DNA of 64,000 nucleotides, from assembly GCA_013076295.1 (NCBI GenBank), contig RQOL01000414.1, forward strand, positions 1 through 64,000. Reading direction: 5' to 3'. This document shows, piece by piece, positions 1 through 9,895 of this stretch. Position 1 is the first letter of the stretch. Each line of letters begins with the position of its first letter. The notes beneath the pieces were generated by a model. It had not been told where the DNA came from. It did not search any database and saw nothing but the letters and a program-made list of their open reading frames with translations. Source of the stretch: Sanderia malayensis (taxonomy: Eukaryota > Cnidaria > Scyphozoa > Semaeostomeae > Pelagiidae). A program made the position numbers and the translations under genes.

Positions 1-1690
1 TTTTTTCGTGAGCTGCAAGATAAAATAAATAATTTAAAGCATAATTGTAAGAAATGTTTGAAATTACTCTTGATCGTGGAATTAAATTATTGGTTATTTA
101 AAGTTTGCAAATAAAAATATTGGAGCACTTTATCTTATGACCTACATCACTCTTTCTATTGTGTTCTTCAAGAACTAAAAGGAAAACAGTTGCGATAATG
201 TATAAATTAGAAAAGTTAATCATCCATTTGATGTGTTTGTGAAGGCTAGATTTTATTTGCATTATGCAGTTAATTTGCTTTTTATTAATAAGAAATTGTT
301 GTGATTGTTCAGCTAAGTAGTTAAGCTTCAGATTTGGGAGATCAATGTACATTACAGGGTGAGGCATTTAAACATTAACTAAAATGGGCTTTGTATAACA
401 ACAATTGTTATGACACTCACCAAATATTTTGAGGAATCAACTTTCTTGAAACCCTGTTTTAGAAAAGAAGAAAGATAATTTGGATGAATTTATTATCTTG
501 TAAAAAGAAAGTTGCCATTAATACTAAGGAATGTTTAACATGTTTAACTTGTATATTATTGAGTTGATTGAAATAAGAATAAAATGTCATGCTGAAGTGA
601 AGGAGTGAAATACTTACTTTATAAAAAAACTTAACTTTACTTTACTTTACTTTACAACAAAACTGGCTGGATATTAACCTAGAAGCCAGATGACAGAAAC
701 GCTAAAAACCAGATGACAGAAACGGTAAAAAAGACAGTGCATTGCGATGCAATGAAAGACAACCTGGCCTTAAAGAAGACGCTGTTGGTGTAAATATGGA
801 TTGTTTAGGAAAGGTAAATTTCAACATTCAACTTACCAATAACAAAGTAAAACAATCTTTGTAAGATTTTTTCTCAATATATAGATAATTATTATTTTCT
901 TCCAATTTCTAACAACGTTAGATGTTGAACAAAAATTTTACATTTGCTGTAGCAAGAAAGTAAACACGCAATTGCTATTTTAAATTCGCGCCAATTTGAA
1001 AGTTTTGTGGCCTCTATTCGGCGGCGTGCCTCGTTGTTGTCATTATTATTATTATGATGATTCATTCTGTTTTGTCGATCTCTAAGTATAAGAAGAAATA
1101 ATTTGGTGGACTTTATTATGCAAGATATCTAGAAATAGATCATTTCTCACCATGGCGTTGTGGGGATTTTGATGGTGAAGGTTGTTGAACACAGCAACAG
1201 GAAAAACATGTTCCACCACGGACACATGGATAATGAAGTACATTGATTTTATTTTTGGTGATCTGTTATATCTTCAGAAATATTGCTGTTGGTAAAAATA
1301 CCAATAATAAGAGTAGGCCATGGAAGGTTGACCAAAGGTAAGAAGGTTTTATACGTTGTTTGAGTGGGTGAATACATGAGGTGGAAGTAATTAATGATTT
1401 GCAGTTACAATAAATGACTTACATTTATAGACTTGAGGCCACATGAAAAGAACTGAGATGAGCCAACATGCTATAAAGTAGATTACATGATTTCTTGTTG
1501 TTTTTCAGGAGCCCAGACATAAAGTGAATGTTTGTGGTCATTCCTTGTGAACATTATTATAGTTAGGTGAGTTCATTTTGAGATTTGTTAATTGAAGATC
1601 ATTTGTTCAAAAAGAAGGACAGTGTCTGTTTTGCAGTGTTTTTTTTTTAATGAATTACAAAAGTTAGAAATAGAAGCACTGCATATTAAT
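1..1690. other. No gene recognised; AT-rich flank
   Basis: I find no coding region with family resemblance here. Visible pieces are a short run of TTTAC repeats near 630-655, a local duplication of a CCAGATGACAGAAACG phrase near 685-730, and a block at about 965-1150 that resembles a block at about 61600-61790 inside the Helitron region. The short open frames on either strand look random. Confidence 0.5.
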
Positions 1691-2225
1691 ATTAACATAC
1701 TTACTATAGATACTATACATAAATATATACATAAATACATACCCTATATACTATGTATAAAAATACTATACATAATATACATACATACCTACATACATAC
1801 CCTACATACATACCCTACATACATACCCTACATACATACCCTACATACATACATACATGAGCCGGGTTCGGTCGCTTCGCTCCCTCCCCGGAGCCCGTCA
1901 AGCAAACAAAGCTTAATCTGGTTGGCGCGCTGTGCGCGCTGCATTCGCTACCGCTCATGCCCATACATACATACATACATACAATACATACCCTACAATA
2001 CATACCCTACAATACAAACCCTACAATACATACCCTACAATACATACCCTACATAACATACCCTACGATACATACCCTATAATACATACCCTACAACACC
2101 TACCCTACAATACATACCCTACATAACATACCCTACATAACATACCCTACAATACATACCCTACAATACATACCCTACAATACATACCCTACAATGCATA
2201 CCCTACAATACACACCCTACCATAC
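1691..2225. repeat. CATA microsatellite and 14-bp minisatellite, array 1
   Basis: The array starts as a loose CATA tetranucleotide run. After a GC-rich insert at 1857-1968 it becomes a 14-bp minisatellite with unit ATACATACCCTACA. It is open in several frames (tyrosine/isoleucine/threonine-rich translations), which is a by-product of the repeat and not evidence of a gene. The same array type recurs at 3356-4445 before a second copy of the downstream block. Confidence 0.9.
1857..1968. repeat. GC-rich dispersed repeat with short palindromes (copy lacking the CTAG edge)
   Basis: This block of about 110 bp sits inside the CATA array. It contains short self-complementary stretches such as GCGCGCTGTGCGCGC and resembles the blocks at 3248-3355, 3490-3597, 41875-42010, 62817-62925 and 63536-63665. 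This copy begins at TGAGCCGGG and lacks the ACTAG edge seen in four of the others. It is probably one end of a short mobile repeat. I see no coding potential. Confidence 0.7.
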
Positions 2226-3246
2226 TTCCCCCTGGCAAGCGACCACCCAGCGCCCACCCTGCCGCCCCCCTAAAAACCGTTTCTTCTGAAAGTGAAAAAA
2301 TGAATTCATCAACCTACTTTACAGACACTAAAACTTTCAAATTAAATTAACGTGGCGAATTTTCGTCCTACAGAACCCACGAAAATATCAAAATGAAGCT
2401 AATAGCTTGGCGAACATTTATCGAAAGAATTTGGGTGAAAAAAACAAAGTTTTGGCAGGTTAAAAAGTAATTTTCGCAAATGCAAAACACACGCGTGTTG
2501 CTTGAAAATTTCGTGTTTTTCAGCAAAATCCAAACTCGGCGAAAACTGTCCAAAAACAGAGGAAAATCAAGAAAACAAAAAAAACAAAGCCATATAACTT
2601 TAGTTCTTGTGTAAATAAACAGTTATCGAAAGTTTAAATGGAGAAAATCGGCCCAGAACGACCCGAGAAAATCAAAATTGTCTTCGTGTTTTGGTTAGGC
2701 CCTCGAGCCGAAAAAAAAACGTGAGGTGAAACAATACAAAACTCGTGCTAAAAGCCAAAAACAATTGAATAAAGGAAATACCTTGAAATAATTGTCCACC
2801 AATTGTCTCCACAGGTCTTGACAACAATTGGCACGTCTTTACAATTGATTTCCGGCAGGTATTCACGTTTAAACCCGAGCAACTTACCGCCCGTTCAACT
2901 AAAAAAACACGTGCTTCTCCCTGCTCGTTTTGCATCTCATTAACTCCGTCCTCGGAACTTTCTAGAAAGTCGGAACACAAAATGGGCCATAACTCCCGAA
3001 CCGTTTGGAGTAGAAATTAGCCACATACTTTACTTTGATCAGCGCGATGCAGCGATCATTTTGATACCAATTTGCACCCTTATTGACCCCCAGGAAAAAA
3101 GCCTTTATGATATGAAGCCCCGCTCCTTTGATCCCATTGTTTGGTCGAACGTTGTCATTGTTTGGTGGAACGTCGATTGTTCCGGGGACAATGGCCCATT
3201 GTTGAGCGTTTCCTGGTCACGTGTGATCGTAGAATAGTATATATAG
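2226..3246 (+). repeat. Unit R, copy 1 (direct repeat of 4480-5936)
   Basis: A unique-looking block of about 1 kb. From a C-rich lead-in near 2226 to its TATATATAG end near 3246 it matches the block at about 4480-5936 in the same orientation, with scattered differences. It carries several ATTGTT motifs and a CACGTG box just before the TATATATAG end. The copy stops exactly where the GC-rich CTAG-edged repeat begins. No gene is evident. Together with the minisatellite before it, it forms half of a tandem segmental duplication. Confidence 0.85.
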
Positions 3247-3247
3247 A

Positions 3248-3355
3248 CTAGCCGGGGGCACTCGCTACGCTCGCTTCCCGGAGCCCCTCAAGTACAAAAA
3301 GTTTAATGTGGTTGGCGCGCTTCGCGCGCTGCATTCGCTCCCGCTCATGCCCATA
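3248..3355. repeat. CTAG-edged GC-rich dispersed repeat, copy A
   Basis: It begins with A-CTAG-CCGGGGGC immediately after the TATATATAG of unit R and runs to GCTCATGCCC. It contains the hairpin-forming GCGCGCTTCGCGCGC. Read on the minus strand it ends in CTAG followed by T, preceded by a GC-rich stem. That is the layout of a Helitron 3' terminus, so I suggest a non-autonomous Helitron end. Part of this assignment is inference. Confidence 0.6.
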
Positions 3356-4445
3356 CATACATACATACATACATACCTACATACATGCATGCATACATAC
3401 ATACATACATACATACATACATACATACATACATACATACATACATACCTACATACATACATACATACATACATACATACATACCTACATGAGCCGGGTT
3501 CGGTCGCTTCGCTCCCTCCCCGGAGCCCGTCAAGTAAACAAAGCTTAATCTGGTTGGCGCGCTTCGCGCGCTGCATTCGCTGCCGCTCATGCCCATACAT
3601 ACATACATACATACATACATACATACATACCCTACAATACATACCCTACAATACATACCCTACAATACATACCCTACATAACATACCCTACTATACTTAC
3701 CCTACAATACATACCCTACAATACATACCCTACAATACATAACCTACAACACATACCCTACAATACATACCCTACAATAAATACCCTACAATACATACCC
3801 TACAATACATACCCTACATAACATACCCTACAATACATACCCTACAATACATACCCTACAATACATACCCTACATAACATACCCTACAATACATACCCTA
3901 CAATACATACCCTACAATACATACCCTACAATACATACCCTACAATACATACTTTACAATACATACCCTACATAACATACCCTACAATACATACCCTACA
4001 ATGCATACCCTACATAACATACCCTACAATACATACCCTACAATACATACCCTAAAATACATACCCTACAATACATACCCTACAATACATACCCTACAAT
4101 ACATACCCTACAATACATACCCTAAAATACATACCCTAAAATACATACCCTAAAATACATACCCTAAAATACATACCCTAAAATACATACCCTAAAATAC
4201 ATACCCTACAATACATACCCTACATACATACTCTACATACCATACTCTACAATACATACCCTACATACCCTAAAATACATACCCTAAAATACATACCCTA
4301 AAATACATACCCTACAATACATACCCTACATACATACTCTACAATACATACCCTACAATACATACCCTACAATACATACCTTACAATACATACCCTACAA
4401 TACATAACCTACAATACATACCCTACCATACATACCCTACAATAC
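3356..4445. repeat. CATA microsatellite and 14-bp minisatellite, array 2
   Basis: A CATA run, then the GC-rich block again at about 3490-3597, then roughly 850 bp of the 14-bp ATACATACCCTACA minisatellite. Between about 4100 and 4310 many units carry CCCTAA in place of CCCTAC, which matches the animal telomere hexamer, but the 14-bp period shows that this is not a telomeric tract. Confidence 0.9.
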
Positions 4446-5936
4446 ACACGACGCCACATTTCTAAAGAAAGTAAAGGTGGGAGGTCGAATCTTCCCCCCT
4501 GCCAAGCGACCGCCCCGCGCCCACGCTGCCCCCCTGAAAGCCGCTTCCGATAGTTGCTAGCTTCAGTGTGAAGTTTGAAAAAAAAAAGTTGCCTTCAAAA
4601 ATTAAATCAATCTTGGAAAATTTAAACTCAATCTGTAATAAAAAATATATCAAACTGTAGCTAAGGAAACAGCGAATCCGATAAATATATTCACATTTCT
4701 TAACAGTGTTGTTTTGAATTTTAAGAGAGTATTTAGTGCAGCCCAACACAAAAGCCGTGAAAAAATTTATTCATCAGCCAACTTTAAGAACACAAAAATT
4801 CCCCTAACTTGGTCAAAATTTGTCCATTTGAACTCAAATTACACCAGCATGAAGCTAATACCTTGGCAAATAAATATCGAAAGTACTTGGGTGCATATGA
4901 AAAGCTTTTCGCAATTTTAGTTGTAAATTTTTGAAGTCCAAGACATGATTTTCTTCATAAAAAATAGCTGTGAAATCAAACCCTTGCAAAAAATAGCATT
5001 TCAAACACGATTCACCAAGTTTCAAATTAAATTAACGTGGCCAATTTTTGTCCTACACACCCCACGAAAATATCAACATGAAGCTAATAGCTTGGCGAAC
5101 ATTTATCGAAAGTATTTGGGTGAAAAAAACAAAGTTTTGGCAGGTTAAAAATTAATTTTCGCAAATGCAAAACACACTCGTGTTGCTTGAAAATTTCGTG
5201 TTTTCCAGCAAAATCCAAACTCGGCTAAAACTGTCCAAAAACAGAGGAAAATCAGCAAAACAAAAAAAACAAAGCCAGATAACTTTAGTTCTCGTGTAAA
5301 TAAACAGTTATCGAAAGTTTAAATGGACAAAATCGGCCCAGAACGACCCGAGAAAATCAAAATTGTCTTCGTGTTTTGGTTAGGCCCTCGAGCCGAAAGA
5401 AAAACGTGAGGTTAAACAAAACAAAACTCGTGCTATTTTCAACCAAAAACAATTAAATAAAGGAAATACCTTGAAATAATTGTCCACCAATTGTCTCCAC
5501 AGGTCCTGACAACAATTGACACGTCTTTACAATTGATTTCCGGCACGTATTCACGTTTAAACCCGAGTAACTTGCCGCCCGTTCAACTAAAGAAACACGT
5601 GCTTCTCCCTGCTCGTTTTGCATCTCATTAACTCGGTCCTCGGAACTTTCTAGAAGGTCGGAACACAAAATGGGCCATAACTCCCGAACGGCTGGGGTTA
5701 GAAATTAGCGGAGTGCTTTACTTTCATCGGCAGAATGCAGCGATCATTTTGGTACCAATTTGAACCCTTATTGACCCCCAGGAAAAAAGCCTTTATGATA
5801 TCAAGCCCCGCTCCTTTGATCCCATTGTTTGGTCGAACGTCGATTGTTCAAAAGACAATGGTGATTGTTCAAGAAACAATAGGTCATTGTTCAGAGTCGG
5901 CGGGTCACGTGTGATCGTAGAATAGTATATATAGAT
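4446..5936 (+). repeat. Unit R, copy 2 (directly upstream of the Polinton genes)
   Basis: Second copy of the block at 2226-3246. Its left part (about 4560-5010) carries an extra, diverged tandem copy of an internal segment: the GAAGCTAATA..TTGG phrase occurs near 4850 and again near 5080. From 5015 on it follows copy 1 closely and ends at TATATATAG around 5935, just before the Polinton ATPase frame. No protein family is recognisable in it. Confidence 0.85.
5786..5936 (+). promoter_or_regulatory. Promoter-like module: ATTGTT cluster, CACGTG, TATATATAG
   Basis: About 150 bp with repeated CATTGTT/ACAATG motifs, then TCACGTGTGATCG, then TAGTATATATAG. The first open codons of the Polinton ATPase lie within about 10-75 bases of the TATA-like end. 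The same order of elements is present at 3095-3246, at 38106-38251 (minus strand) and at 42677-42815. Promoter function is inferred only from position and the TATA-like core. Confidence 0.45.
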
Positions 5937-5940
5937 CCCT

Positions 5941-6563
5941 AATTACGACAGTAATAAAACAGAGAAGAAAAAACGAAGCTTAAATGACTTTATAAATGAG
6001 GAATGCCGGATGCTTGTATGTGGTCAAAGTGGCTGTGGAAAGACTAATACGGTCATGCATATGCTCATGAAACCATTGGTTCATTATGATGAAATATATT
6101 TGTACACCCCAAATAAGCATCAAGATAAAATAAATGATTTACGAGAAGTAATGGATGATATATCAGAGAAGGTTGGATATCAGGTTATGGAAATAAAAGG
6201 ACCAGATGATATACTAGATACAAATGAATACCAGAATGATAATCGGAAGGTTGTTATATTCGACGATTTGGTTAATGCCCCTGAAAAAATCCAATGAAGG
6301 ATAGCCTTCATTTCACTGATGGGAGTCATCATAATATCTCACCAATATACCTAACTCAGAGTTATTACGACACCCCTCAAAAATTGAGACAAAATTGCTC
6401 TCATATGATTCTATATCCACCAACTACTGAAAATCTTTGTTCACTTATTGGTAAGAAAAATATGATTGGTTCGAAATTATTCGATAAACTTGCTCCATAT
6501 GAATTTCTATTTTTAGATAAAGAAAAGAAGAGTTGTAAGAAAAACTTTGATGAAAACATGTAA
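5941..6563 (+). pseudogene. Polinton DNA-packaging ATPase (FtsK/HerA type), frame-shifted
   Basis: The frame is open from about 5941 and the first ATG is at 6010. The Walker A motif GQSGCGKT lies a few residues later and a Walker B-like VVIFDDLV lies near 6250. The frame stops at 6297. The remainder, with the conserved LTQSYYD-like sensor region and a PPTTENL stretch, continues in another frame at 6294-6563, so a small indel breaks the gene near 6290. Family members pump the genome into the capsid at the packaging vertex. The gene is unlikely to be functional here. The N-terminus probably lies upstream of 6010, because the frame is open and resembles the family before that ATG. Confidence 0.8.
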
Positions 6564-6573
6564 CTAATTATAT

Positions 6574-6756
6574 ATGACTATAAATTACTGTGTAAAATGC
6601 AAAAAACAAACTTCTAATGTAAATGAAAAACATGAGACATCTAAGAATGGAAAGTTAATACTTAAATCTTTATGTTCCATTTGTGGTTCAAGAAAGAGTA
6701 AATTCGTCAAGGTTGAGTTGGATGGTGGGGCTATCGATATGCATTCTTTAATTTGA
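6574..6756 (+). CDS. Small zinc-ribbon protein (DUF5679-like) of Polintons
   Basis: A 60-residue frame starting 11 bases after the ATPase stop. Two CxxC knuckles are visible, YCVKCKK at the N-terminus and LCSICGSRKSK in the middle, with a lysine-rich spacer. This pattern fits the small DUF5679-type zinc ribbons found in Polinton-like elements and large DNA viruses. The acidic tail contains GGAID. The role is unknown; a DNA-binding or virion component is possible. The length is about normal for the family and the frame is intact. Confidence 0.6.
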   Translation: MTINYCVKCKKQTSNVNEKHETSKNGKLILKSLCSICGSRKSKFVKVELDGGAIDMHSLI

Positions 6757-6804
6757 AAAATTCCACATCCAAAAGCCCATTGGACTCCATCAAAATACAA
6801 ATAC

Positions 6805-7140
6805 ATGGGACCTTTCAATCCACTTGAAAAACAGTTAGATTATGATAAAGAGACTGGTCAAATCACCGATTTTAAGGTGAAGCCGTATAATGAGGTTGAT
6901 AGCATAGCAGCTCAACACGATGTTGACTACTCAATTTGTAGTAATAAAAACAAGGGTACGGCATGCAAGAATGAGGCAGACAGAAGAATGGTTGAGTCAC
7001 TAGATCGTATCCCATATGGTAAGATGCCTAAATGGGGTCTAACAGCTCGTTTTCTATTTAATACAAAACAAAAACTAGGCATGGGAGTGAAATCAAAAAC
7101 GGAAAAAGCCGTCGAGTATCTGGCAAGAAAAACTAGCTAA
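6805..7140 (+). CDS. Phospholipase A2-like capsid-associated protein of Polintons
   Basis: A 111-residue frame. Near the start it has GPFNPLEKQ, and at about residues 30-45 the catalytic-type stretch AAQHDVDYSIC, with the His-Asp pair typical of PLA2-like domains in parvovirus VP1 and in Polinton/adintovirus virion proteins. In those families the enzyme hydrolyses membrane phospholipids during endosomal escape. That role is known for the family and is not shown here. The C-terminal part overlaps the integrase frame (open from 7091) in a different phase. The frame is intact. Without the His-Asp context I would call it hypothetical. Confidence 0.65.
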   Translation: MGPFNPLEKQLDYDKETGQITDFKVKPYNEVDSIAAQHDVDYSICSNKNKGTACKNEADRRMVESLDRIPYGKMPKWGLTARFLFNTKQKLGMGVKSKTEKAVEYLARKTS

Positions 7141-8047
7141 TGAATTACATGCACCTATAAAACAAAGTTTTACGCGGCGGCGTATAATTGTAAATCATGT
7201 TGATGAGATTTGGGCAGCTGATCTAGTCGATATGCAACAGTTTAGTAAATGGAATAAAGGCTATAAATATCTATTATTGGTTATTGATGTATTTTCGAAA
7301 TACGGTTGGATTGTTCCTTTGAATAATAAGAAAGGTGAAACTGTAATGATAGCTTTTCAAACGATATTCAAGGAGGGTAGAATACCGAAATATATATGGG
7401 TTGATAAAGGTAAAGAGTTCTATAACAAACATTTGAAAGACCTATTGGAGAAACATAGTGTACAGATGTACTCAACAGAGAATGAAGAAAAATCATGTGT
7501 TGTTGAAAGATGGAACAGAACAATTAAAACTAAAATGTGGAAACAATTCATGATTCAGGGTAATACACAGTATTTAGACATGTTGCCAAAATTAGTGAAA
7601 GAATACAATAATACAAAACATTCAAGCATGAAGATGACATCAATAGAAGCAAGTAAAGAGAACAATGAGGGAACTGTTTACTTTAATCTATATGGTGATA
7701 TGGAGCAAGTAACATCTAAACCGAAATTTGAAATAGGTGATAAGATTAGGATAAGCAAGTATAAACAAAGTGTATTCGATAAAGGGTATACCCCAAACTG
7801 GACAGAAGAATTGTTTACAATTGATAATATACAATACACTAATCAAATCACATACAAAATAAAGGAACTTAGAGGTGAAGATATTCAAGGGAGTTTTTAT
7901 GAACCTGAACTATTAAAAGCCAAGCAGGATGTTTTCCGTATTGATAAAGTCATTCGGAGAGATTATAAAAAGAAGCAAGCTTTGGTGAAGTGGAATGGGT
8001 ATAGTGATGAATTTAACAGTTGGATACCGTTCAAGGACTTACAATAA
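7091..8047 (+). CDS. Polinton integrase (rve) with C-terminal chromodomain
   Basis: The first ATG is at 7232, but the frame is open from 7091 and the family-typical WQEKLANELHAP start and the first catalytic Asp (WAADLVD) lie before it. The true protein therefore starts upstream, perhaps through a lost start codon. The second Asp is in IWVDKGKEF and the Glu is in CVVERWNRT, about 34 residues apart (the DDE triad of retroviral-type integrases). A chromodomain closes the protein (VRWNGY-like VKWNGYSDEFNSW). It catalyses strand transfer of the element ends into the genome, and the chromodomain may bias targets toward marked chromatin. The domain set looks complete. Confidence 0.88.
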   Translation, partial: NQKRKKPSSIWQEKLANELHAPIKQSFTRRRIIVNHVDEIWAADLVDMQQFSKWNKGYKYLLLVIDVFSKYGWIVPLNNKKGETVMIAFQTIFKEGRIPKYIWVDKGKEFYNKHLKDLLEKHSVQMYSTENEEKSCVVERWNRTIKTKMWKQFMIQGNTQYLDMLPKLVKEYNNTKHSSMKMTSIEASKENNEGTVYFNLYGDMEQVTSKPKFEIGDKIRISKYKQSVFDKGYTPNWTEELFTIDNIQYTNQITYKIKELRGEDIQGSFYEPELLKAKQDVFRIDKVIRRDYKKKQALVKWNGYSDEFNSWIPFKDLQ

Positions 8048-8054
8048 TCTAGTA

Positions 8055-8349
8055 ATGAATTATATGATAGTAACTGGTAAAGATTTTGATTTATTAAGAC
8101 TGAGAGCTCGAGTTATATATGGAGCTAAAGATCTTAATTATTCAGATCGTAAGAACAAGAAATACATGGTTACCCTTAAAAATTGTAATAAAATCCATTT
8201 TTGGGATAATAGATATGATGATTTTTTAACACACCAATACCCGAAGAGACGTATGCTATATCGAAAAAGAGCATCTAAAATAAAAGATAAATATGGTAAC
8301 CTAACATACAAGGATAAGAATTCAGCAAATTTCTGGAGCTATCATCTTA
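8055..8349 (+). pseudogene. Polinton small late-type protein (DUF5754-like), C-terminus removed
   Basis: Starting at the ATG at 8055, shortly after the integrase stop, about 98 residues match the pattern of a conserved Polinton/large DNA virus protein: KKYMVTLKNCNKIHFWDNRYDDF, then the basic RRMLYRKRASK, then a terminal NFWSYHL. Family members end within one to three residues of this point. The last codons are replaced by a Harbinger terminus at 8350. Function is unknown. The call rests on the RYDDFxxHxxxxRR...FW pattern. Confidence 0.6.
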
Positions 8350-8367
8350 GGGCCTGTTTATATGAGG

Positions 8368-8397
8368 AGGGCCAGCCCTCCTAGGTGGGCTGGCCCT
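8368..8397. repeat. Sub-terminal hairpin of the Harbinger element
   Basis: AGGGCCAGCCC and GGGCTGGCCCT form perfect 11-bp arms around an 8-base loop, 18 bases inside the element terminus. A weaker related pair (AGCCCGC..GGAGGGCTGG) follows at about 8441-8463. Such sub-terminal palindromes often act as transposase binding sites. That role is inferred. Confidence 0.6.
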
Positions 8398-8526
8398 TGT
8401 AAGAGGGCTAGATATTATTTTGCGTTCACATGTGAATTTTTCAGCCCGCTTAGGAGGGCTGGCAGACACTCTCCTTCGCAACGTGCTGCAACGCGGAGGA
8501 AACTTCGGCGCCAAAATTAATTCAAC

Positions 8527-9855
8527 ATGGCAGATAAAAAGCATCTTTTTCTCATGTGCTCTCAATTGATGACATTTTTTACTGCGCTAATATTACAACA
8601 ATACGGCCTTCTTGCTCTTTGGAAAATTCAACACATGAACCAATGCAACCAAATGATAAGCTATTTCCAACGAAAACGAAATTATCAGTTATCGAAATTA
8701 AAACTAGCAAAGCAAAGAAGATTGCTAAGGAAGAAAAGGAGATGCTGGGTAACTTTTGGGAAGACTGAGCAGTGGTGGAAAAATATGATAGGTGGGATGG
8801 TTGCTGAGGAGAACTGGAAGAAAAATTTCCGAATGACGCAAGAAATGTTCTATGAACTTGTGGAAGAACCGAGGCCATACATTTCTCCTGATAATTCTAC
8901 GCCAAATTATAGAGCACTGAGTGCTGATAAAAAGGTAGCAATCACCCTTTATTATCTAAAAGACACGGGGTCTTTGATAATGACTGCTAATTTGTTTGGC
9001 ATAGCTGTTAGCACAGTATCTTGTGTCATTGTACAAGTTTGCAAAGCCATTGGAACAGTTCTAGGGCCTAAGTATTTGAAGCTTCCGGAAGACCAAAATG
9101 AAATGAGACAAAAAGTTTCAGAGTTCGAAACAAAGTTCGGTATGGTTCAAGCCTTCGGTTGTATCGATGAGACACAGATACCTATCAAGCGTCCTGTTCA
9201 GAATCCTCAAGATTACTTCTGTTACAAAGGCTATTACTCCTTGAACGTACAAGGAGTGTGTGATTATCGGGGCCAACTCATGGATGTTGAGTGCAGATGG
9301 CCTGGTAGCGTTCATGACGCAAGAATGTTTTCTAACTCATCAATACATCTTAAACTCAGAAACAACGAATTGCCTCAAACATTTCAAACAGTAACACCTG
9401 GTTGTGTAAAGGTTCCAAATTATTTGATAGGGGATCCAGCCTATGCACTTACTCCATACTGCATGAAAGAATTTGAAACATGTAAGAGAAATGAGCAAGT
9501 TATTTTTAATGTTCCTCTTCGTGCTGCAAGAAATCCTATTGAGTGTGCATATGGCAGGCTGAAGGCAAGGTGGTCAATTTTGACAAGAAAAGTTGATTTG
9601 AAACTGGAATCAATACCTATTGTTATTTATGCATGTTTTGTCCTGCACAACTACTGTGAGAGAAACAACACTTACATTGATGAATTTCAAGTCAGAGGAC
9701 AATTGGATATTGGCAAGCAGAATGAAATTAAGAACCAAAACAACCCTGATCCAATTTACTCATGTGATGCTGGGGAAGGTGAAATAATAAGAAACATCTT
9801 GGTAGATTCTATAAAGGATAACCTTCCAGATGATCTTGTAGAGGAAATTTATTAA
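8527..9855 (+). CDS. Harbinger transposase (HARBI1-like, DDE_Tnp_4)
   Basis: A complete 442-residue frame of normal family length. A helix-turn-helix-like region (ALSADKKVAITLYYLKDTG...GIAVSTVS, about residues 125-175) precedes the RNase H-fold nuclease. Catalytic residues are visible as Asp214 (GCIDET), Asp303 (GDPAYAL) and Glu339 (ECAYGRLKARW), with 35 residues between the last two. The enzyme cuts and pastes Harbinger elements at TWA sites, usually together with a Myb/MADF-like partner. The ATG at 8527 follows the terminal sequence by about 180 bases. There are no stops or frameshifts, so this is one of the youngest copies in the window. Confidence 0.92.
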   Translation: MADKKHLFLMCSQLMTFFTALILQQYGLLALWKIQHMNQCNQMISYFQRKRNYQLSKLKLAKQRRLLRKKRRCWVTFGKTEQWWKNMIGGMVAEENWKKNFRMTQEMFYELVEEPRPYISPDNSTPNYRALSADKKVAITLYYLKDTGSLIMTANLFGIAVSTVSCVIVQVCKAIGTVLGPKYLKLPEDQNEMRQKVSEFETKFGMVQAFGCIDETQIPIKRPVQNPQDYFCYKGYYSLNVQGVCDYRGQLMDVECRWPGSVHDARMFSNSSIHLKLRNNELPQTFQTVTPGCVKVPNYLIGDPAYALTPYCMKEFETCKRNEQVIFNVPLRAARNPIECAYGRLKARWSILTRKVDLKLESIPIVIYACFVLHNYCERNNTYIDEFQVRGQLDIGKQNEIKNQNNPDPIYSCDAGEGEIIRNILVDSIKDNLPDDLVEEIY

Positions 9856-9895
9856 AAACTGATCATTCATGAAAACTAAGTGTGGTTATTATCTA

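Larger units (their letters stand above)
5941..8349 (+). mobile_element. Polinton/Maverick fragment
   Basis: Five same-strand reading frames of Polinton type lie head to tail: packaging ATPase, small zinc ribbon, PLA2-like protein, integrase with chromodomain, and a short protein cut off by a Harbinger insertion at 8350. The major capsid protein, the protein-primed DNA polymerase and the protease are absent, so this is an internal fragment of what is normally a 15-20 kb element. The left edge abuts the TATATATAG of unit R. No terminal inverted repeat or 6-bp target duplication is visible. Codon use is strongly AT-rich. Confidence 0.8.
8350..9895 (+). mobile_element. Harbinger element, left part
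   Basis: It starts with GGGCCTGTTTATATGAG directly after TTA (8347-8349), a TWA-type 3-bp target site, at the end of a Polinton gene. It contains an intact Harbinger transposase. It is interrupted at 9895 by a Tc1-type composite element. The accessory gene at 15686-16567 on the far side of that insertion is probably its second gene, in the usual convergent layout. I could not find the right terminus. A LINE starting near 16716 may have replaced it. Confidence 0.7.

Noticed and set aside
3356..4445. CRISPR-like array
   Set aside because: The repeat unit is 14 bp with no unique spacers, and the surrounding genes are eukaryotic transposon genes.
1592..4450. Several long open frames across the CATA/minisatellite arrays
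   Set aside because: They are Tyr/Ile/Thr/His or Met/Tyr/Val/Cys repeats in all frames, a direct product of the tandem repeats.
2226..5936. Unit R copies as LTRs of a retrotransposon
   Set aside because: Only an array and a GC-rich repeat lie between them. There is no gag/pol, primer site or polypurine tract, so a tandem duplication is simpler.
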